A stretch of DNA of 64,000 bases from Corythucha ciliata. Lineage: Eukaryota > Arthropoda > Insecta > Hemiptera > Tingidae. Positions 33,401-44,100 of the stretch are shown one piece after another. The position numbers and the translations under genes are program-made. Under the pieces are notes generated by a model that saw only the letters and a program-made list of their open reading frames with translations, searched no databases and had not been told where the DNA came from. The DNA lies in the NCBI GenBank assembly GCA_038030265.1, contig CM075943.1, forward strand, positions 27,962,001 through 28,026,000. Direction: 5' to 3'. Positions within the stretch are counted from its first letter, which is position 1. Every line of letters starts with the position of its first letter.

Positions 33401-35410
33401 AACCTTTCCTCGCGTTTTGTCACTTCAAGTAGACCGATTTCGGTGAGTTGTCCCCACGGATGTCTGCTCTGTCAAATTCACCCAGCGTACTCTCGTGACT
33501 AGTCAAGGTGGGGGGGGGGGATGCGGCACAGATACGTCTCCGTCTTCAGTTCTTGCTGAGGCAGGAACGAAAGGGTGGACTGTAAGGTAAGGTTGCAGGA
33601 ACCAATGGTCAGTTAATCGTTTTTGAGTCGCGGATAGCCAGTCTGGCCTTTTTTGGGCGGCCCAGTTATAGTCAGCTTAGTGATTTACAGTGCTCGAATC
33701 GTCAGCTACGACATCTCTAAAGTGCGAATAGTCAGTTTTGCTGTTTTTAGAGTGTTTATAGCCAGTTTGGCTATTTTTAGGGTGCAAATCGTCAGTTTAG
33801 CCATAGTGGGTGAATAGTTATTGAAGAATTTTTAGGGAGCGTAGAGTAAGTTTTGCTAGTTACGCTGGGGTCATGAATCTTGGCCATTTTCTGGCGCAGA
33901 TAGTTGATTCAGCGATTCACAAGGCTGGAGCTCACTTCAGGTGCCTTCAGTACGAACGGTCGGGAAAAAAATGCCGCATGAGGGCAAGGTCACTATAGCT
34001 TTGTTCGGTGCGGTTCGGTGGCTGCTGCCAGTACAGTAAAATTGATAGTTATGGGGATGCGTGATTTCAACCACGTGTTTGGTTTATTCTGTTTTATTTG
34101 CAATACTGGAAGCAGCCAACGAACAGAGCTTCTACTACAGAGGTAGCGCCGCCTTGATTACGAGGTAGTTGGTAATGGGGCACTGCTGAGGCTTGCTGGG
34201 GGGCTGTTCGAGGCCGTTGGTTCCAGTCATGGGAGGGGGTTTATCACTAATAGTCTGTCCATACTCCGATAGACCCTGGGATGCTTTGGCGCGATGGGAA
34301 TCCTATCGGTGGTTTGACAACCGTTGACTTGTGGGCAGGGAACTTCCTCATTAGGTGGCCGTTGTTCCACTTGTTCATTTTTTTTTCTCTCTCTCTGTCC
34401 CATCTTTTAGCTGGGTCGTGAAGTGCTGGAAGAAGCCTCTAAAGTCATAGCCGTCGGCGTCACTACCGATGAAATCGATCGAATCGTCCACGAAGCCTGT
34501 ATAGAACGTGAATGCTACCCTTCACCGCTCAATTATTATCGTTTTCCTCGTTCGTGCTGTACTTCAGTGAATGAAGTCATTTGTCACGGTATACCCGATC
34601 TCCGACCGCTGGCCGACGGTGATATTTGTAACGGTAAGCATGCCCCTTCCGCCCTTCCTGCTTTCCCTGTTGTTTTAGCTAAAAAAAAGAAAATAATGTT
34701 CACCAGTCGATATAACGGTGTTTCATCGTGGCTTCCACGGAGATTTGAATGAAACATTTTGGATTGGTGAAGTGAATGAAGTGGCCAAAAAGCTGACTCG
34801 AGTGACTTGGGAGTGTCTGCAAAAGGCTATTGATATCGGTGAGTAGTCACTTAAAAAAACCGTTAATTATCCCCCACCCCACCCCTCACCATGATTTCAA
34901 TTCCAGTGAGACCAGGAGAAAAGTACAGAGAAGTTGGAAATGTAATTCAAAAACACGCTCAAGCTCATGGTTTCTCCGTGGTGAGAAGCTACTGTGGGCA
35001 CGGTATCAATCAGCTATTTCACACGGCGCCCAGTATACCTCATTATGCAAGTTAGTTGTCCTCTTTAAACCGTAATATCCAAACAGATTCCTCGCACGCC
35101 TTTTTTTCCTCCAGAAAATAAAGCTGTCGGCGTGATGAAAGCTGGCCATTGTTTCACAATTGAGCCCATGATATCACAAGGTTTGTTCTCTAGCTCCCCC
35201 CCCCATTTCACGTTTTGCTTTAATCCCCCCCTCCACACCCATCCAGGCACATGGAAAGACGAAATTTGGCCTGACGAATGGACCGCAGTCACAGCCGACG
35301 GTCAAATGTCAGCTCAGTTCGAGCACACTCTTCTCGTCACGTCAACCGGTGTTGAAGTGTTGACAGCGAGGCAAGCCAAAGACGGTCAGCCCTATTTTAT
35401 GACACAATAA
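30468..35410 (+). CDS. METAP1: Methionine aminopeptidase 1
   Basis: Removes the initiator methionine from nascent chains at the ribosome. Nine exons join in frame to 377 aa (human about 386): 30468-30572, 30641-30692, 30757-30828, 30898-31073, 34411-34633, 34707-34838, 34907-35050, 35115-35180, 35247-35410. The N-terminal zinc-finger region has C5, C10, CPTC (19-22), FFCSQ and C37. The pita-bread fold has [12 protein letters not shown]194 in ICHGIP, and all five metal ligands: D211, D222, H285, E318 and E349. Two mild oddities are K36, where an E is usual after FCSQ, and C208 (DICNVDI), where a hydrophobic residue is usual. Intron 4 (31074-34410) is 3.3 kb of repeats. AATAAA lies at 35459. 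Confidence 0.95.
31480..32460 (+). repeat. Degenerate tandem repeat in METAP1 intron 4
   Basis: Loose units of ~35 nt contain AATTTCG-(c/g)-G-TTT and TTAGCC(T/C)C-GAAA. They change gradually in wording along the block and resume at 32860-33450 and 33600-33910. Non-coding. Confidence 0.5.
32860..33450 (+). repeat. Degenerate tandem repeat, 'ATTTTGCGGGTTTGGCTCTTCAAAAA' type
   Basis: About 15 imperfect ~33-nt copies of CCAATTTTGCGGGTTTGGCT plus CTTCAAAAAA run head to tail, interrupted at about 32950-33060 by a Penelope-type terminal fragment. The open frame at 33031-33360 is an artefact of the repeat. Confidence 0.65.
32950..33060 (-). mobile_element. Penelope-type terminal fragment with hammerhead-like core
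   Basis: On the minus strand it reads CACTGAAGATGGCC, TTGAACGGTTGAAACCGG, then TCTGGAGTATAATAAATTG. This CTGAAGATG-hairpin-GAAACCGG arrangement recurs at 42987-43027, 44061-44100 and twice in 49472-49853, in the first two cases at the 3' side of a GIY-YIG-bearing Penelope-like copy. Confidence 0.45.
33600..33910 (+). repeat. Degenerate tandem repeat, 'CAGTTTGGCTATTTTTAGGGTGCGAATAGT' type
   Basis: Seven or eight imperfect ~33-nt units carrying (A/G)TCAGTTT-(T/A)-GC and TTTTTAGGGTGC. Non-coding, METAP1 intron 4. Confidence 0.55.
33997..34130. repeat. MITE, AGCTTTGTTCGGTGGCTGCT family, copy 2
   Basis: AGCTTTGTTCGGTG and GGTGGCTGCTGCCAGTA at the left are mirrored by TACTGGAAGCAGCC and CGAACAGAGCT at the right. 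It matches copy 1 at 25364-25491 except for a small GGTGCGGTTC duplication. Confidence 0.75.
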
Positions 35411-35458
35411 GCCGATTCGAAACAGTCAAGTGCCTTTTTTTCCTTCTTTTTTTTCCAT

Positions 35459-35464
35459 AATAAA
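35459..35464 (+). promoter_or_regulatory. Polyadenylation signal of METAP1
   Basis: AATAAA lies 49 bp after the METAP1 stop, following a T-rich stretch. Confidence 0.7.
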
Positions 35465-36199
35465 CGAATTCGGTATCCCCTCCCACTCTTCCTATGTCGT
35501 TCTAGGATAGTTATGGTAGGGGAAGCCCCCCCCCATATTATATAAATTGTAACGCTAAATTTTGTATCACCCCCCCCCCTCCATTATTCTTGTCCTCACC
35601 CTTTCACTCGCTTTTCACAAGAGTTGCCAGAACGAAGTGCCCTGAATTATACGCGTTACAAATCGTTCAGAATTTTTTATTATGTCCCTTCCCGTCCTCC
35701 CAGTCAATTTAATTTTGGGAATGAAATTCCTTTCCTTTCAAGAATTCGAAAATTTTTGTATTAGGAAGATAGAAAGGACCAAGGATGAAAAGCTTGTTCA
35801 CCTGCCCCTCTAAACAGTGAAACGCCTTGGTCTCCCCTATTGTCCAGAAATCCTCGAGAAAACAATTCGTAGATTTGTCATACATGTGACATAAATTTGT
35901 CATACTTTATGGCGTTTTTAGCAAGCTTCCGGTGCTTAGACTTGTCAAATGGCAGTTGGCAAATCGATTCGCCTCTCAAAGGTTGGGGGGGGGGGGTATC
36001 CGCTTATCAGTGATAAGTGTGATGAAGCTCAAAAGAAGCCACCGTACACAGTTTTCTGGCTAGTTTTTTATTTTCGGTATTTAATTCTCATTTCATCAGT
36101 TTTTCTTTAAACTCTCGTCAACGGAGAAAGAGTTTTTTTGTTTTGCATCTTTGTGTGCGTAAGCGTGGATTTTTAAAAATAGCCCTCCCATCGATGAAC

Positions 36200-36368
36200 G
36201 AGCGTGAGTGCCAGAAGAAACGTGAATAAATCACGTCCTCTCGAGGATTATTGAGAGAGGAAAAAATTCAATTCTATTGGTTTTTGAAAGAAACGGAATA
36301 ATAAAGCTGGTCGTTTGTCAAGAGTCGACCACCCCGGCGTTGGTGTGGAGGAGATCAAACCAAAATGT
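36200..36368 (+). other. Candidate 5' exon with strong splice donor and split start codon
   Basis: The region ends GAGATCAAACCAAAAT|GTAAGTTTTC. The donor is near-consensus, and CAAACCAAAAT is a good invertebrate context for an ATG whose G comes from the next exon. The left limit is a guess. Frame is not decisive. It could be the missing first exon of WBP4 (whose next exon starts G-GCA-GAC and needs AT upstream) or a UTR exon of CAMKMT (possible acceptor at 40130). Confidence 0.35.
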
Positions 36369-37489
36369 AAGTTTTCACCCTTTTTTTATTCCGGTTTCAA
36401 GTCAGAAATTTGACTCTTTCCCTTTGTTAGAGTAGAAATGAGATGCCAACCTATTAATAGAATTTTATAAATCAAAAAATTTGTTCGCCGAGATTTATTT
36501 TGCCTCCCCACTTCTTTTTAGTGTCCAATGTGTGTATGCGATGAAGAAAAACCCGCAGCGGAATGCCCAGGCTATTCTTTTTTTCTCGCTTTTTCTTCCC
36601 CCTTTTGTTCTTGAGTTGAGCACTTTTCTCCCCCCCCCCCCAATTCTTGGACAACAATTAAAAGTAACGTTCAAATTAGTTGATAGCTACACACACATCT
36701 CTGCCAAGCTTCACGCCTATTTTTATCTATTGGCTGTCGCGCGAAATCGCCTTTTTTTGGTACAATACACTCGGCAAACACACACACAAAATTATTGAGC
36801 GATGCAGTTCGTTTCGTCTCAACGTGTTTCTCTTAAATGACATAATTCGGTAACATTGTTAACGTTTTTTTCGAGTGTTCGAATCTATTTGTTATTTCTG
36901 GCACCAAAACGTCCGCATGGAGTACTTTAAACTTGAAACCCCTGTTTTTTCCTTGCTCTTTCAGAATTTTAACTTGTTGATTGCAGCATGTTGGTGTATA
37001 GCTAACCCCCCCCCCCCACACAACAAACTGATTGAATTCATCCATACGTACTTGACCCCACCCCCTTAACAACACAGTGTTTGGGGTTCTTGTCAAGAAT
37101 GTCTGGTAAGTGGGTTCGAGCTGTCGTTACCTGGTTTTTGTTTTTATTAGGCTCATGGCCAAAAAGTGCCTGTAAAGCGTTTTTCCTTCTAATTTCTACC
37201 ATTATGTTAAGTTTTGAGTTGCGTGAGGGGTTAGATTTGACCATGTTTGAAGGTTTTTGACAGTGCCAGGAGCCGGTGACCTAAGGTTTCGAGGTTATGG
37301 GAACACGATATTGTCCAGACTCCTTCTGCCAGTTAGTACCCATCCACTTACATTGGCTTGGCAACTTGACAATGGGGATCAAGGTGGTCCAGCCCTTTCC
37401 CGTCTGCCAGAAGGCGGTGTGCTCCACTGTGTCACCCCTATTCCTCGCACTGGTTTTTGGGTGAGTAAAATCCACAAAATTGATTTTCT

Positions 37490-37760
37490 GTTGAAGGCCT
37501 AACCCGCATAATTGGGTTTTAGAAGGGCCAAAACCACGAAATTTGAATTTTTGAAGAGCCAGGCTCTTTTAGGTGAAACGCTTTTAGGTGATAATTGATT
37601 ATTTAAACCTCGAAAAGTAATTGACTTTTTCAAGAGCCAGACACGGGAAATGTGTTATTTCAACGAATAAACACCATGAAAATGTTTTCTTTTAAAGAAC
37701 CAACCCCGCGAGATTGGAAGTTTCAACGACGAATCGGTAATTTGAAGAGTAGACCAGTCA
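37490..37760 (+). repeat. Degenerate tandem repeat, CCGCGAAATTGG type
   Basis: Imperfect ~30-nt units with AACCCGCATAATTGGG, CCACGAAATTTGAA and CCCGCGAGATTGG, alike in wording to 22290-22890. Non-coding. Confidence 0.45.
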
Positions 37761-37802
37761 TTCTTGACAAAAAGGGAGTCAACCATCGAGAAAAAAAATC
37801 CG

Positions 37803-38163
37803 AGGTCTGTTCGCGGAGAAAAAGTGTAGGCTAGTGTAGTGTAGTGTAGGGCAGGTTGGGGTAGCTGGTGTAGGCGAGGGCAGCGAGGATTTTTTTGTTA
37901 CGCGAACGCTTTCAGAGCAGCCAGTGTAAATTCATAACAGTCGTGATATTTTCTCATTTTTCTCACTCCTGTGCATGTTAGATAAGAGTTATCAATTTAT
38001 AACAAAAAATTGGAGTAACTTCGGGCAGCCCGGAGTAGCTCTGAACTCATCGCGAACGCCCTACACTCGCTACCCGCACTAACTTCACTCGTCTGCTCGC
38101 GAACGCTTTTCGGGCGCCCGAGTGTACCTTCGGGCAACCCAGTGTAGCTTTGCGAACAGACCT
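37803..38163. repeat. MITE, AGGTCTGTTCGCG family, copy 2 (inverted)
   Basis: It reads AGGTCTGTTCGCGGAGAAA at the left and GCGAACAGACCT at the right, and is the reverse complement of copies 1 and 3 throughout (CTCACTCCTGTGCATGTTA inside). There is a small tandem GTGTAGTGTAG at the GTAGG-rich end. Confidence 0.8.
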
Positions 38164-40136
38164 CCGGTGAATCTACAGTATGTTGTTAGGGCAGGTACCA
38201 CTAGTGTAAATCCAGGGTGCCTGAAAAACCTCGAAATTTTGGAACGTGTTTCGTATTTCGGCTTATAGTATCTTCCCAAAAAAATGCATCGTTCGAAAAA
38301 GGTCACTATTAATTACTTATGAAAGTAGACCAAATGTGCTAACTTTTTAGCCCAAGCGGAGCTCTAGTAGTTCACCAGTTACCTTGAAAAAACGAAAATA
38401 AGAAAAAATATATTTTTTTTCATTTTTAGGAGTTGTACATGTGTTTTCTCGACCCCCTCCAATCATACCTCGCCTACTCGGCGTTACGTAAATTATCGCC
38501 GTAGTTCTGCATCAATCCTGGATTTTAATATCTCATTTTAATCTCCAGATTATTATGCACGCCCGTTATATCTTCATTTTTCATATTTCACCCCTGAAAC
38601 CACTATAAAACCAATAACCCAATACAATTTGCGAACCAAACCCGCGAAATTGATATTCGGTCAAAAAACTAGCACCCCCCGCCTACCCCAAGGTCACAGC
38701 CTCAGTGAAAGCTCCCATAAGTGAAAATTTTGTCCCAAATGCAACACGTGATTGACTTCAATTTCGTGATTCCGGCGTCTTGAGCGCTTCTACGTGTTTT
38801 TTATGGCCTCACGAGACGGCATCCTCGCAATCGTCAGCCCTGCCCCCCTATTCTGTAACTCGTAACGCGTGCGTTAGCGAAATTTCTCAGCCGATCACTT
38901 TCAATTATTCGTCTTGTTTATTTCGCTAACGCACGCGTTAAGAGTTACAGAATAGGGGGGCAGGAAGTCCAAGGAAGAACGTTGGCGCAGGTAGATCTCG
39001 CTGAGGTCGCTCTGCAGGAGCCCTAGAAAATTGAGGGCTCATTTTGCGTGATATAGAGGAACGATGACGGGCCCCTTGAGGGCGGTTTGGCCGGGAACGG
39101 CTGCATTTCTCAATACAGCATGGTCTAAAGGACTTATAAACCGAAAAAATGTGAAACTTCCTCAATGTAACATAATTGATACCGAATACGTTGCTATTGA
39201 TATATCTAAAGTCGACACATACGACTTGTTTCTTCCAAGAACGCTAAAATTCTTATTAATTAAGTTGGAAAACTAAGGACATCACAAAAACGCTTATTTG
39301 TGGTGTGAGGGCTTTGGTAACTGGTTGAAAACTTGCTTGCTTGGTAACTTGGTTCTAGTGGTGGTGACCGTCTAAAAGTCACTATTGGGCTCATAATCCG
39401 CTTCCGGCTCAAAATCTCGGGCCAAAATGTTCCAAAATTTAAAATTGGACGATTCCACGTAGGTACGAAGATGTAGCTCGAAATGAAAATCCAAGACCGG
39501 ATTTTTGGCCAATTTTTTAAACAAAAATGAAGCGTTCCTTTCGCCGTGAACTCCCCACCTCCCGCTTTCCACACTCTCATCCCTCTCCCCCCTACAACCC
39601 TCTACAACACTTATGAATAGACCAAGCGGCGTGTTTCTCACTCGCCTCGGGTAGAAAGCTGTAGTGAAGCTCAAAAAACGTGAATACATTGAACAATTAA
39701 AAATTTGTATATCCTCCCAATAATGAACAGTGTTTTTATTATATTTTGTTTTACTGTGTGACTAATTTATTGATTTCGAACTTTGGTCTATGAACCATCA
39801 GTAAACGTTCACAGTTAAGACATTTGAAAGAATGGCTTAATTTTGTTTGGACATTTTGAATTGGTATGGTGCTGCACGTGAAGGTGTTATAGTTTTTATT
39901 TATTTTTTTAATCGTTACCAACCCTCGGTGAAGTGAATGTGCTTGCGTTTGAACACGAACGAGACATGGAATGATCCCCGCTGTTTACTGTAATCGAATT
40001 GACAGCCTCAGTGTTTTTTTTTAAGTAATTCGTTTTTTTGCGAGTTTAACAGTTCGAGAACAGAGAAAGCTCGAGAAATAATTATTTTCGTGGGTGTTTT
40101 TCCTTGGGTGGTCTCGCTGTGTCACAGGACTTGAAC
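38164..40136. other. Intergenic stretch upstream of CAMKMT
   Basis: Apart from the MITE at 38841-38962, I see nothing to support a gene. A good splice acceptor (CTCGCTGTGTCACAG) ends at 40128, six bases before the CAMKMT ATG context GACTTGAACATGG, so an upstream UTR exon may exist. Confidence 0.4.
38841..38962. repeat. MITE, CTATTCTGTAACTC family, copy 1
   Basis: TGCCCCCCTATTCTGTAACT is mirrored by AGTTACAGAATAGGGGGGCA, and inside it ACGCGTGCGTTAGCGAAAT by ATTTCGCTAACGCACGCGT. Copy 2 is at 52861-53044. Confidence 0.85.
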
Positions 40137-41033
40137 ATGGGCATTGACAGTCGGCGACAACATAATGAAGCCGCGAGAAAACGCTGGGGTCTGCTGGCCC
40201 GAGCCCTTCACAATACTGGGGCACGGCGGCCGGCGGGGCTGGAGGAGAAGAAGAAAAAGGAGGAGGACTCCCGTGACTCTGTCACCGACATCATTTCCGT
40301 TCGACGGATATCCAATTTCGGCGTCGTTAAAATTTCACCGCTCGTCGACGATTGGTTCACGTATTCAACCGGTCGCTATTCAATTAAAGTGCGACACGTG
40401 AGTCGTCCGTTGACACCCGAAGATTTGATGGGTTTCAATAACACTGGCAACGTGTGCGTTTGGCCGTCCGAAGAGGTGCTTGCCTACTACGCCCTGTACA
40501 ATTTGAACCGATTCGACGGCAAGTCCGTTCTCGAACTGGGCGGCGGTATGTCAAGCCTGGCCGGACTGTGTATCGCCAAGTATGGGTCAAGCTCCGCCGT
40601 TCACCTGACGGATGGCAATGAAAACTCAGTGGCGAATGTTCAACGGATACTCCAGTCGAATGATTTGTTCAACGCTCCAAATATCGCCTGTAGCGTGTTC
40701 AAATGGGGTGACGTTCCGTCCGTTCAATACGACGTCATACTGGCGGCAGACTGTCTGTTTTTTGATACGTCGCGAAAGGATTTGGTGTACAGCATGTGGC
40801 ATGGCATGAAAGACGGTGGCAAAGGATTCGTTACAGCTCCACGGCGGGGTACAACTTTGGACGATTTTCTTGTTGAGGCGGACAGAATTGGTTTTCATGT
40901 CAGCGTCCACGATTCCTACAATGAAGATGTTTGGGAAAGACACTTACAACTAAAAAGCGATTGCTCTTATTACGATTCCAATATTCATTACCCCGTTCTA
41001 ATTATTCTAAACAAGAGAATTGTCCCCAATTAA
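40137..41033 (+). CDS. CAMKMT: Calmodulin-lysine N-methyltransferase, single exon
   Basis: Trimethylates a lysine of calmodulin using S-adenosylmethionine. The 298-aa protein aligns end to end with the family (human about 323 aa): NNTGNVCVWPSEEVLAYY (101-118), the SAM-binding glycine motif LELGGGMSSLAGL (132-144), LTDGNENSV (157-165), the VILAADCLFFD motif (200-210), TAPRRGTTLDDF and the C-terminal HYPVLIILNK. I chose the ATG at 40137; the frame is open a little further upstream but without an ATG. The N-terminal ~50 residues are basic and variable. The gene has no intron, unlike every other cellular gene here and unlike the multi-exon vertebrate gene. No poly(A) tail or flanking duplication is visible, so retrocopy versus intron loss is open. 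Confidence 0.93.
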   Translation: MGIDSRRQHNEAARKRWGLLARALHNTGARRPAGLEEKKKKEEDSRDSVTDIISVRRISNFGVVKISPLVDDWFTYSTGRYSIKVRHVSRPLTPEDLMGFNNTGNVCVWPSEEVLAYYALYNLNRFDGKSVLELGGGMSSLAGLCIAKYGSSSAVHLTDGNENSVANVQRILQSNDLFNAPNIACSVFKWGDVPSVQYDVILAADCLFFDTSRKDLVYSMWHGMKDGGKGFVTAPRRGTTLDDFLVEADRIGFHVSVHDSYNEDVWERHLQLKSDCSYYDSNIHYPVLIILNKRIVPN

Positions 41034-42150
41034 TACGATTTTTTAAATATTTACTGTACTAACGGAATCTCATGAGCTTCCCCGGGCGGTGGGAGGGGAT
41101 CCACCACCTCGCCAGCCCGGTTACGACGTAAAGGGTACTACTCAAGTGCATTAAATACTTAGGAGTGTTAAAATGACTTAGTTATTAGTTAATTATTCTA
41201 TATTTACGTGTACTCGCATACGCTTATAACGCTCGTATTAACGACGTGGTACTAAAATGCCAAAATGGCTGTGTTATTCTTGTATGAACTAGTCAGATTT
41301 TATTATTAGCTATTTTAAAAAAAGGGAAGAAGAAACAACAGTGCATTTTTTGAATGAAATGCTGTACAATTGAATGTCTCGTAGTTACACCTCCCGAACG
41401 CCTCTCAGTGCCTTTTTGTCTGTGAGGTTTTGAAAATTTTGGAAAAGATTTTAAACGTGTCAGAACGTGCCTGTTTTCTATTTTACGCCCTATTTTTTTT
41501 AATAATTATAGAAAATGTGACCGACTACGATGCTTTTGGTGTATTTAAAGTCGATACTCTGAAGTCGATTATGTTGTCTCCCCCATCCCTTCAAGGTTCC
41601 ACTACCACCATCCCTACCTGTGTTCGAAAACTCAAATTCCATGCAGTTTAAAACACGAACGCCAATCTTCCCTCCTCCACCCTGCCTTCTCATAGCACCA
41701 ACCGTGTGTAGCAGAGTCGCTATAAATTATTAGCGTGGCGTGTTTTGAAAATTTACGGCTGTTGCCACATTTGTACGTCAGTCGGAATTAAAAAAAGACG
41801 CGATTTCTAGTTTTTTTTTTTTCACCTCGAATGAAAAATTGGGAACGCAGAGGCAGATGTTTTTTCGAGAAATTTAATTGGATTTTGATCAAGGCTGGTA
41901 TAATTGAGTTAAGCCATTCGTCCGTCTAGCGTTTGACTGCGACGTGGGTTTACGTTGCATAAATGTATGGAGAAGGGTATTGGTGGGGGGGGGGGGATCT
42001 GTAGTGCTTAAAATAAAAAAAAACCCGTATCTAATCCAGTCAAATTGCCCTGAGGTGGAAAAAAATTGAAACCTCTTAATTAGTATTAATTTTTATTGAT
42101 ATTTTATTTTGGAGGCAGGAGTGATTTGTTTTCTGGTTTTTAATTTTCTT
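41034..42150. other. Stretch with no gene seen
   Basis: AT-rich DNA downstream of CAMKMT with homopolymer runs (G run at about 41984-41995). The open frame at 41430-41651 has no recognisable domain. Confidence 0.4.
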
Positions 42151-42986
42151 CACCGATCCTGCCGGCGTTTTCGCTTTCAGCGACGTTTCGTCGAGGAATC
42201 CTCGACGTCCTCAGGATTCTTCTTTTTTTTTTTTTTTTTTTTTCTTCTTTTAAAAACATAAAAATTAAAATAAATCTTTAATTTTTATGTTTTTTGAGGT
42301 GCATCCGAATTTGAACTTTTCCAACAAATTTTCCTCTTGTGTTTGGAGATGTCGGCGAAAAACGGTGAAATTTTGATACTTTTCCCATTTTTTCAATTAT
42401 AACTTCGTGAGAGTGTGACTGACATGAAAACATGCTATATATGTTACCGTCAAAACCCGCATTGCCTAGTCAGATCTAGTTTTATCAAAGCTCCTCAGTG
42501 AATACTAGTATTCACTAGGCAAAACTAGAATTGTCCAAAGTTGCCGGACAATTCTAGTTTTTACTAAAAAGTTTGTAGTTAAAACTAGTTGTAGCCACTT
42601 GAGGTCAACGTTAAAACCCGCAATAAGTAAAAACCTGAAATTCCTGACCAAAACAATTTTCCAGGCAAAAGGTCTGACAAACCACCAAAACTGAACGAAA
42701 AAAAGGAATCCAAGAATTTATTAGTATGAAACCAATAATGGATTGAAAATTAAAAGATTCGTAATCGTAAAGACAGTTCATTTGTTGTTGTGTGCATACT
42801 GTTGTGGCATTTTGAATCCCAATATTTAGACGGTTGGCACCAGCAACCGTTGGAAGAGCAAAACTTATTGTTTTGACTGAGCTATTCAGTTGGAACTAGT
42901 TTTAAATATAAAATTACTAAATCTGCATGCATGAAACTGTAGCCGTAGGAGCCTACGTTGTCTGTCTTCCCTCGTTGAGGTGCGTT

Positions 42987-43027
42987 AAAAACGAACCGGT
43001 TTCGGCTGCTCGCCATCTTCAGCGTCT
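42987..43027 (-). ncRNA. Hammerhead-ribozyme-like motif (left Penelope copy)
   Basis: Mirror image of the motif at 44061-44100, with the same CTGAAGA, GGC/GCC hairpin and GAAACCGGTT. One extra base separates CTGAAGA from helix II compared with the textbook core, so activity is uncertain. Confidence 0.35.
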
Positions 43028-43101
43028 GTAAGTCCAACTGAAACTGTGTGGTACTGGTGTCACCCACCTGTATTTATACCTCCCGTCGTAAGCCCTCCCT
43101 T

Positions 43102-43374
43102 TCACTTTACCCCACTGTCACCCCTGGTGTGTATGTTTACAATGAAAAAGTCCGTTATTTTCTGTCTTTTGTCAGGCTGTCTTAGGATGTTACGTGAGGT
43201 GGTTGCGTCGGATGTATTTGTTTTTTGTTTTTTAGCTTCAGGTGAAATGTTTTGGGTCGCCTTTCTTTTTATTGGATAAACCTCCTTTAGAGGAGCAAAG
43301 ATAGTGTCAGAAGTGGTGTTGAGCTGTTCGTTGATGATGCTTCCCTCGAACGTTTTTTGTTTGTAAATTTCCAT
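43102..43374 (-). pseudogene. Penelope-like ORF C-terminal fragment (left arm)
   Basis: It encodes MEIYKQKTFEGSIINEQL and a K-rich tail ending near DFFIVNIHTRGDSG, matching 43716-43982 on the other strand at nearly every residue. It is 5'-truncated and has no nuclease motif of its own. Confidence 0.7.
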
Positions 43375-43397
43375 GTTCTCCAGTATGTTTAGTCAGT

Positions 43398-43982
43398 TTG
43401 AACGTAGCATTGAGGACTGACAATACGACAAGGAACCCGACACGAGCAAAAGTCGAAAAAACCGACATATATGATCAAAATGGGGTATACAAGTTAACAG
43501 GTTCATGCGACGAAGTTCACATTGGGCAAACCGGTAGGAAGTTGAGACAACGATACAGGGAACACATAGCATCATATAACAAACACAAGATCGACTAAAC
43601 CTTTGCTAACCACCTTCGTACACATAAACACCAACCACAAAACATAACACAATCCATGAAACTTATACACGCAAGACAGAAAGGACGAAGATTAAACATA
43701 CTGGAGAACATGGAAATTTACAAACAAAAAACGTTCGAGGGAAGCATCATCAACGAACAGCTCAACACCACTTCTGACACTATCTTTGCTCCTCTAAAGG
43801 AGGTTTATCCAAAAAAAAGAAAGGCGACCAAAAACATTTCACCTGAGGCTAAAAAACAAAAAACAAATACATCCGACGCAACCACCTCACGTAACACCCT
43901 AAGACAGCCTGACAAAAGACAGAAAATAACGGACTTTTTCATTGTAAACATAAACACCAGGGGTGACAGTGGTGTAGAGTGA
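43398..43982 (+). pseudogene. Penelope-like GIY-YIG endonuclease fragment
   Basis: The frame encodes the GIY-YIG nuclease: NGVYKLTGSCDEVHIGQTGR then KLRQRYREHIASY, that is, the GVYKL (GIY) and HIGQTGR (YIG) strands plus the conserved R...Y.EH. One in-frame TAA at 43596-43598 interrupts it; reading resumes in the same frame with TFANHLRTHKH and ENMEIYKQKTFEGSIINEQL. The reverse transcriptase half is absent. The copy is a 5'-truncated, dead element. Confidence 0.8.
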
Positions 43983-44060
43983 AAAGGAGGGCTTACGACT
44001 GGAGGTATAAATACAGATGGGTGACACCAGTACCACACACACAGTTTCAGTTGGACTTAC

Positions 44061-44100
44061 AGACGCTGAAGATGGCGAGCAGCCGAAACCGGTTCGTTTT
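44061..44100 (+). ncRNA. Hammerhead-ribozyme-like motif (right Penelope copy)
   Basis: Core CTGAAGA (44066-44072), helix II GGC-GAGCA-GCC (44074-44084), GAAA (44085-44088), a very short helix III ACC/GGT and candidate cleavage after GTT. Flanking AGACG (44061-44065) can pair with CGTTT (44095-44099) as helix I. Short-helix-III hammerheads are known from Penelope-like elements. The single unpaired T before helix II departs from the canonical core. Confidence 0.4.

Noticed and set aside
43805..44038. 77-aa minus-strand ORF repeated at 43046-43279 on the plus strand
   Set aside because: Antisense shadows of the duplicated Penelope-like C-terminal coding region.
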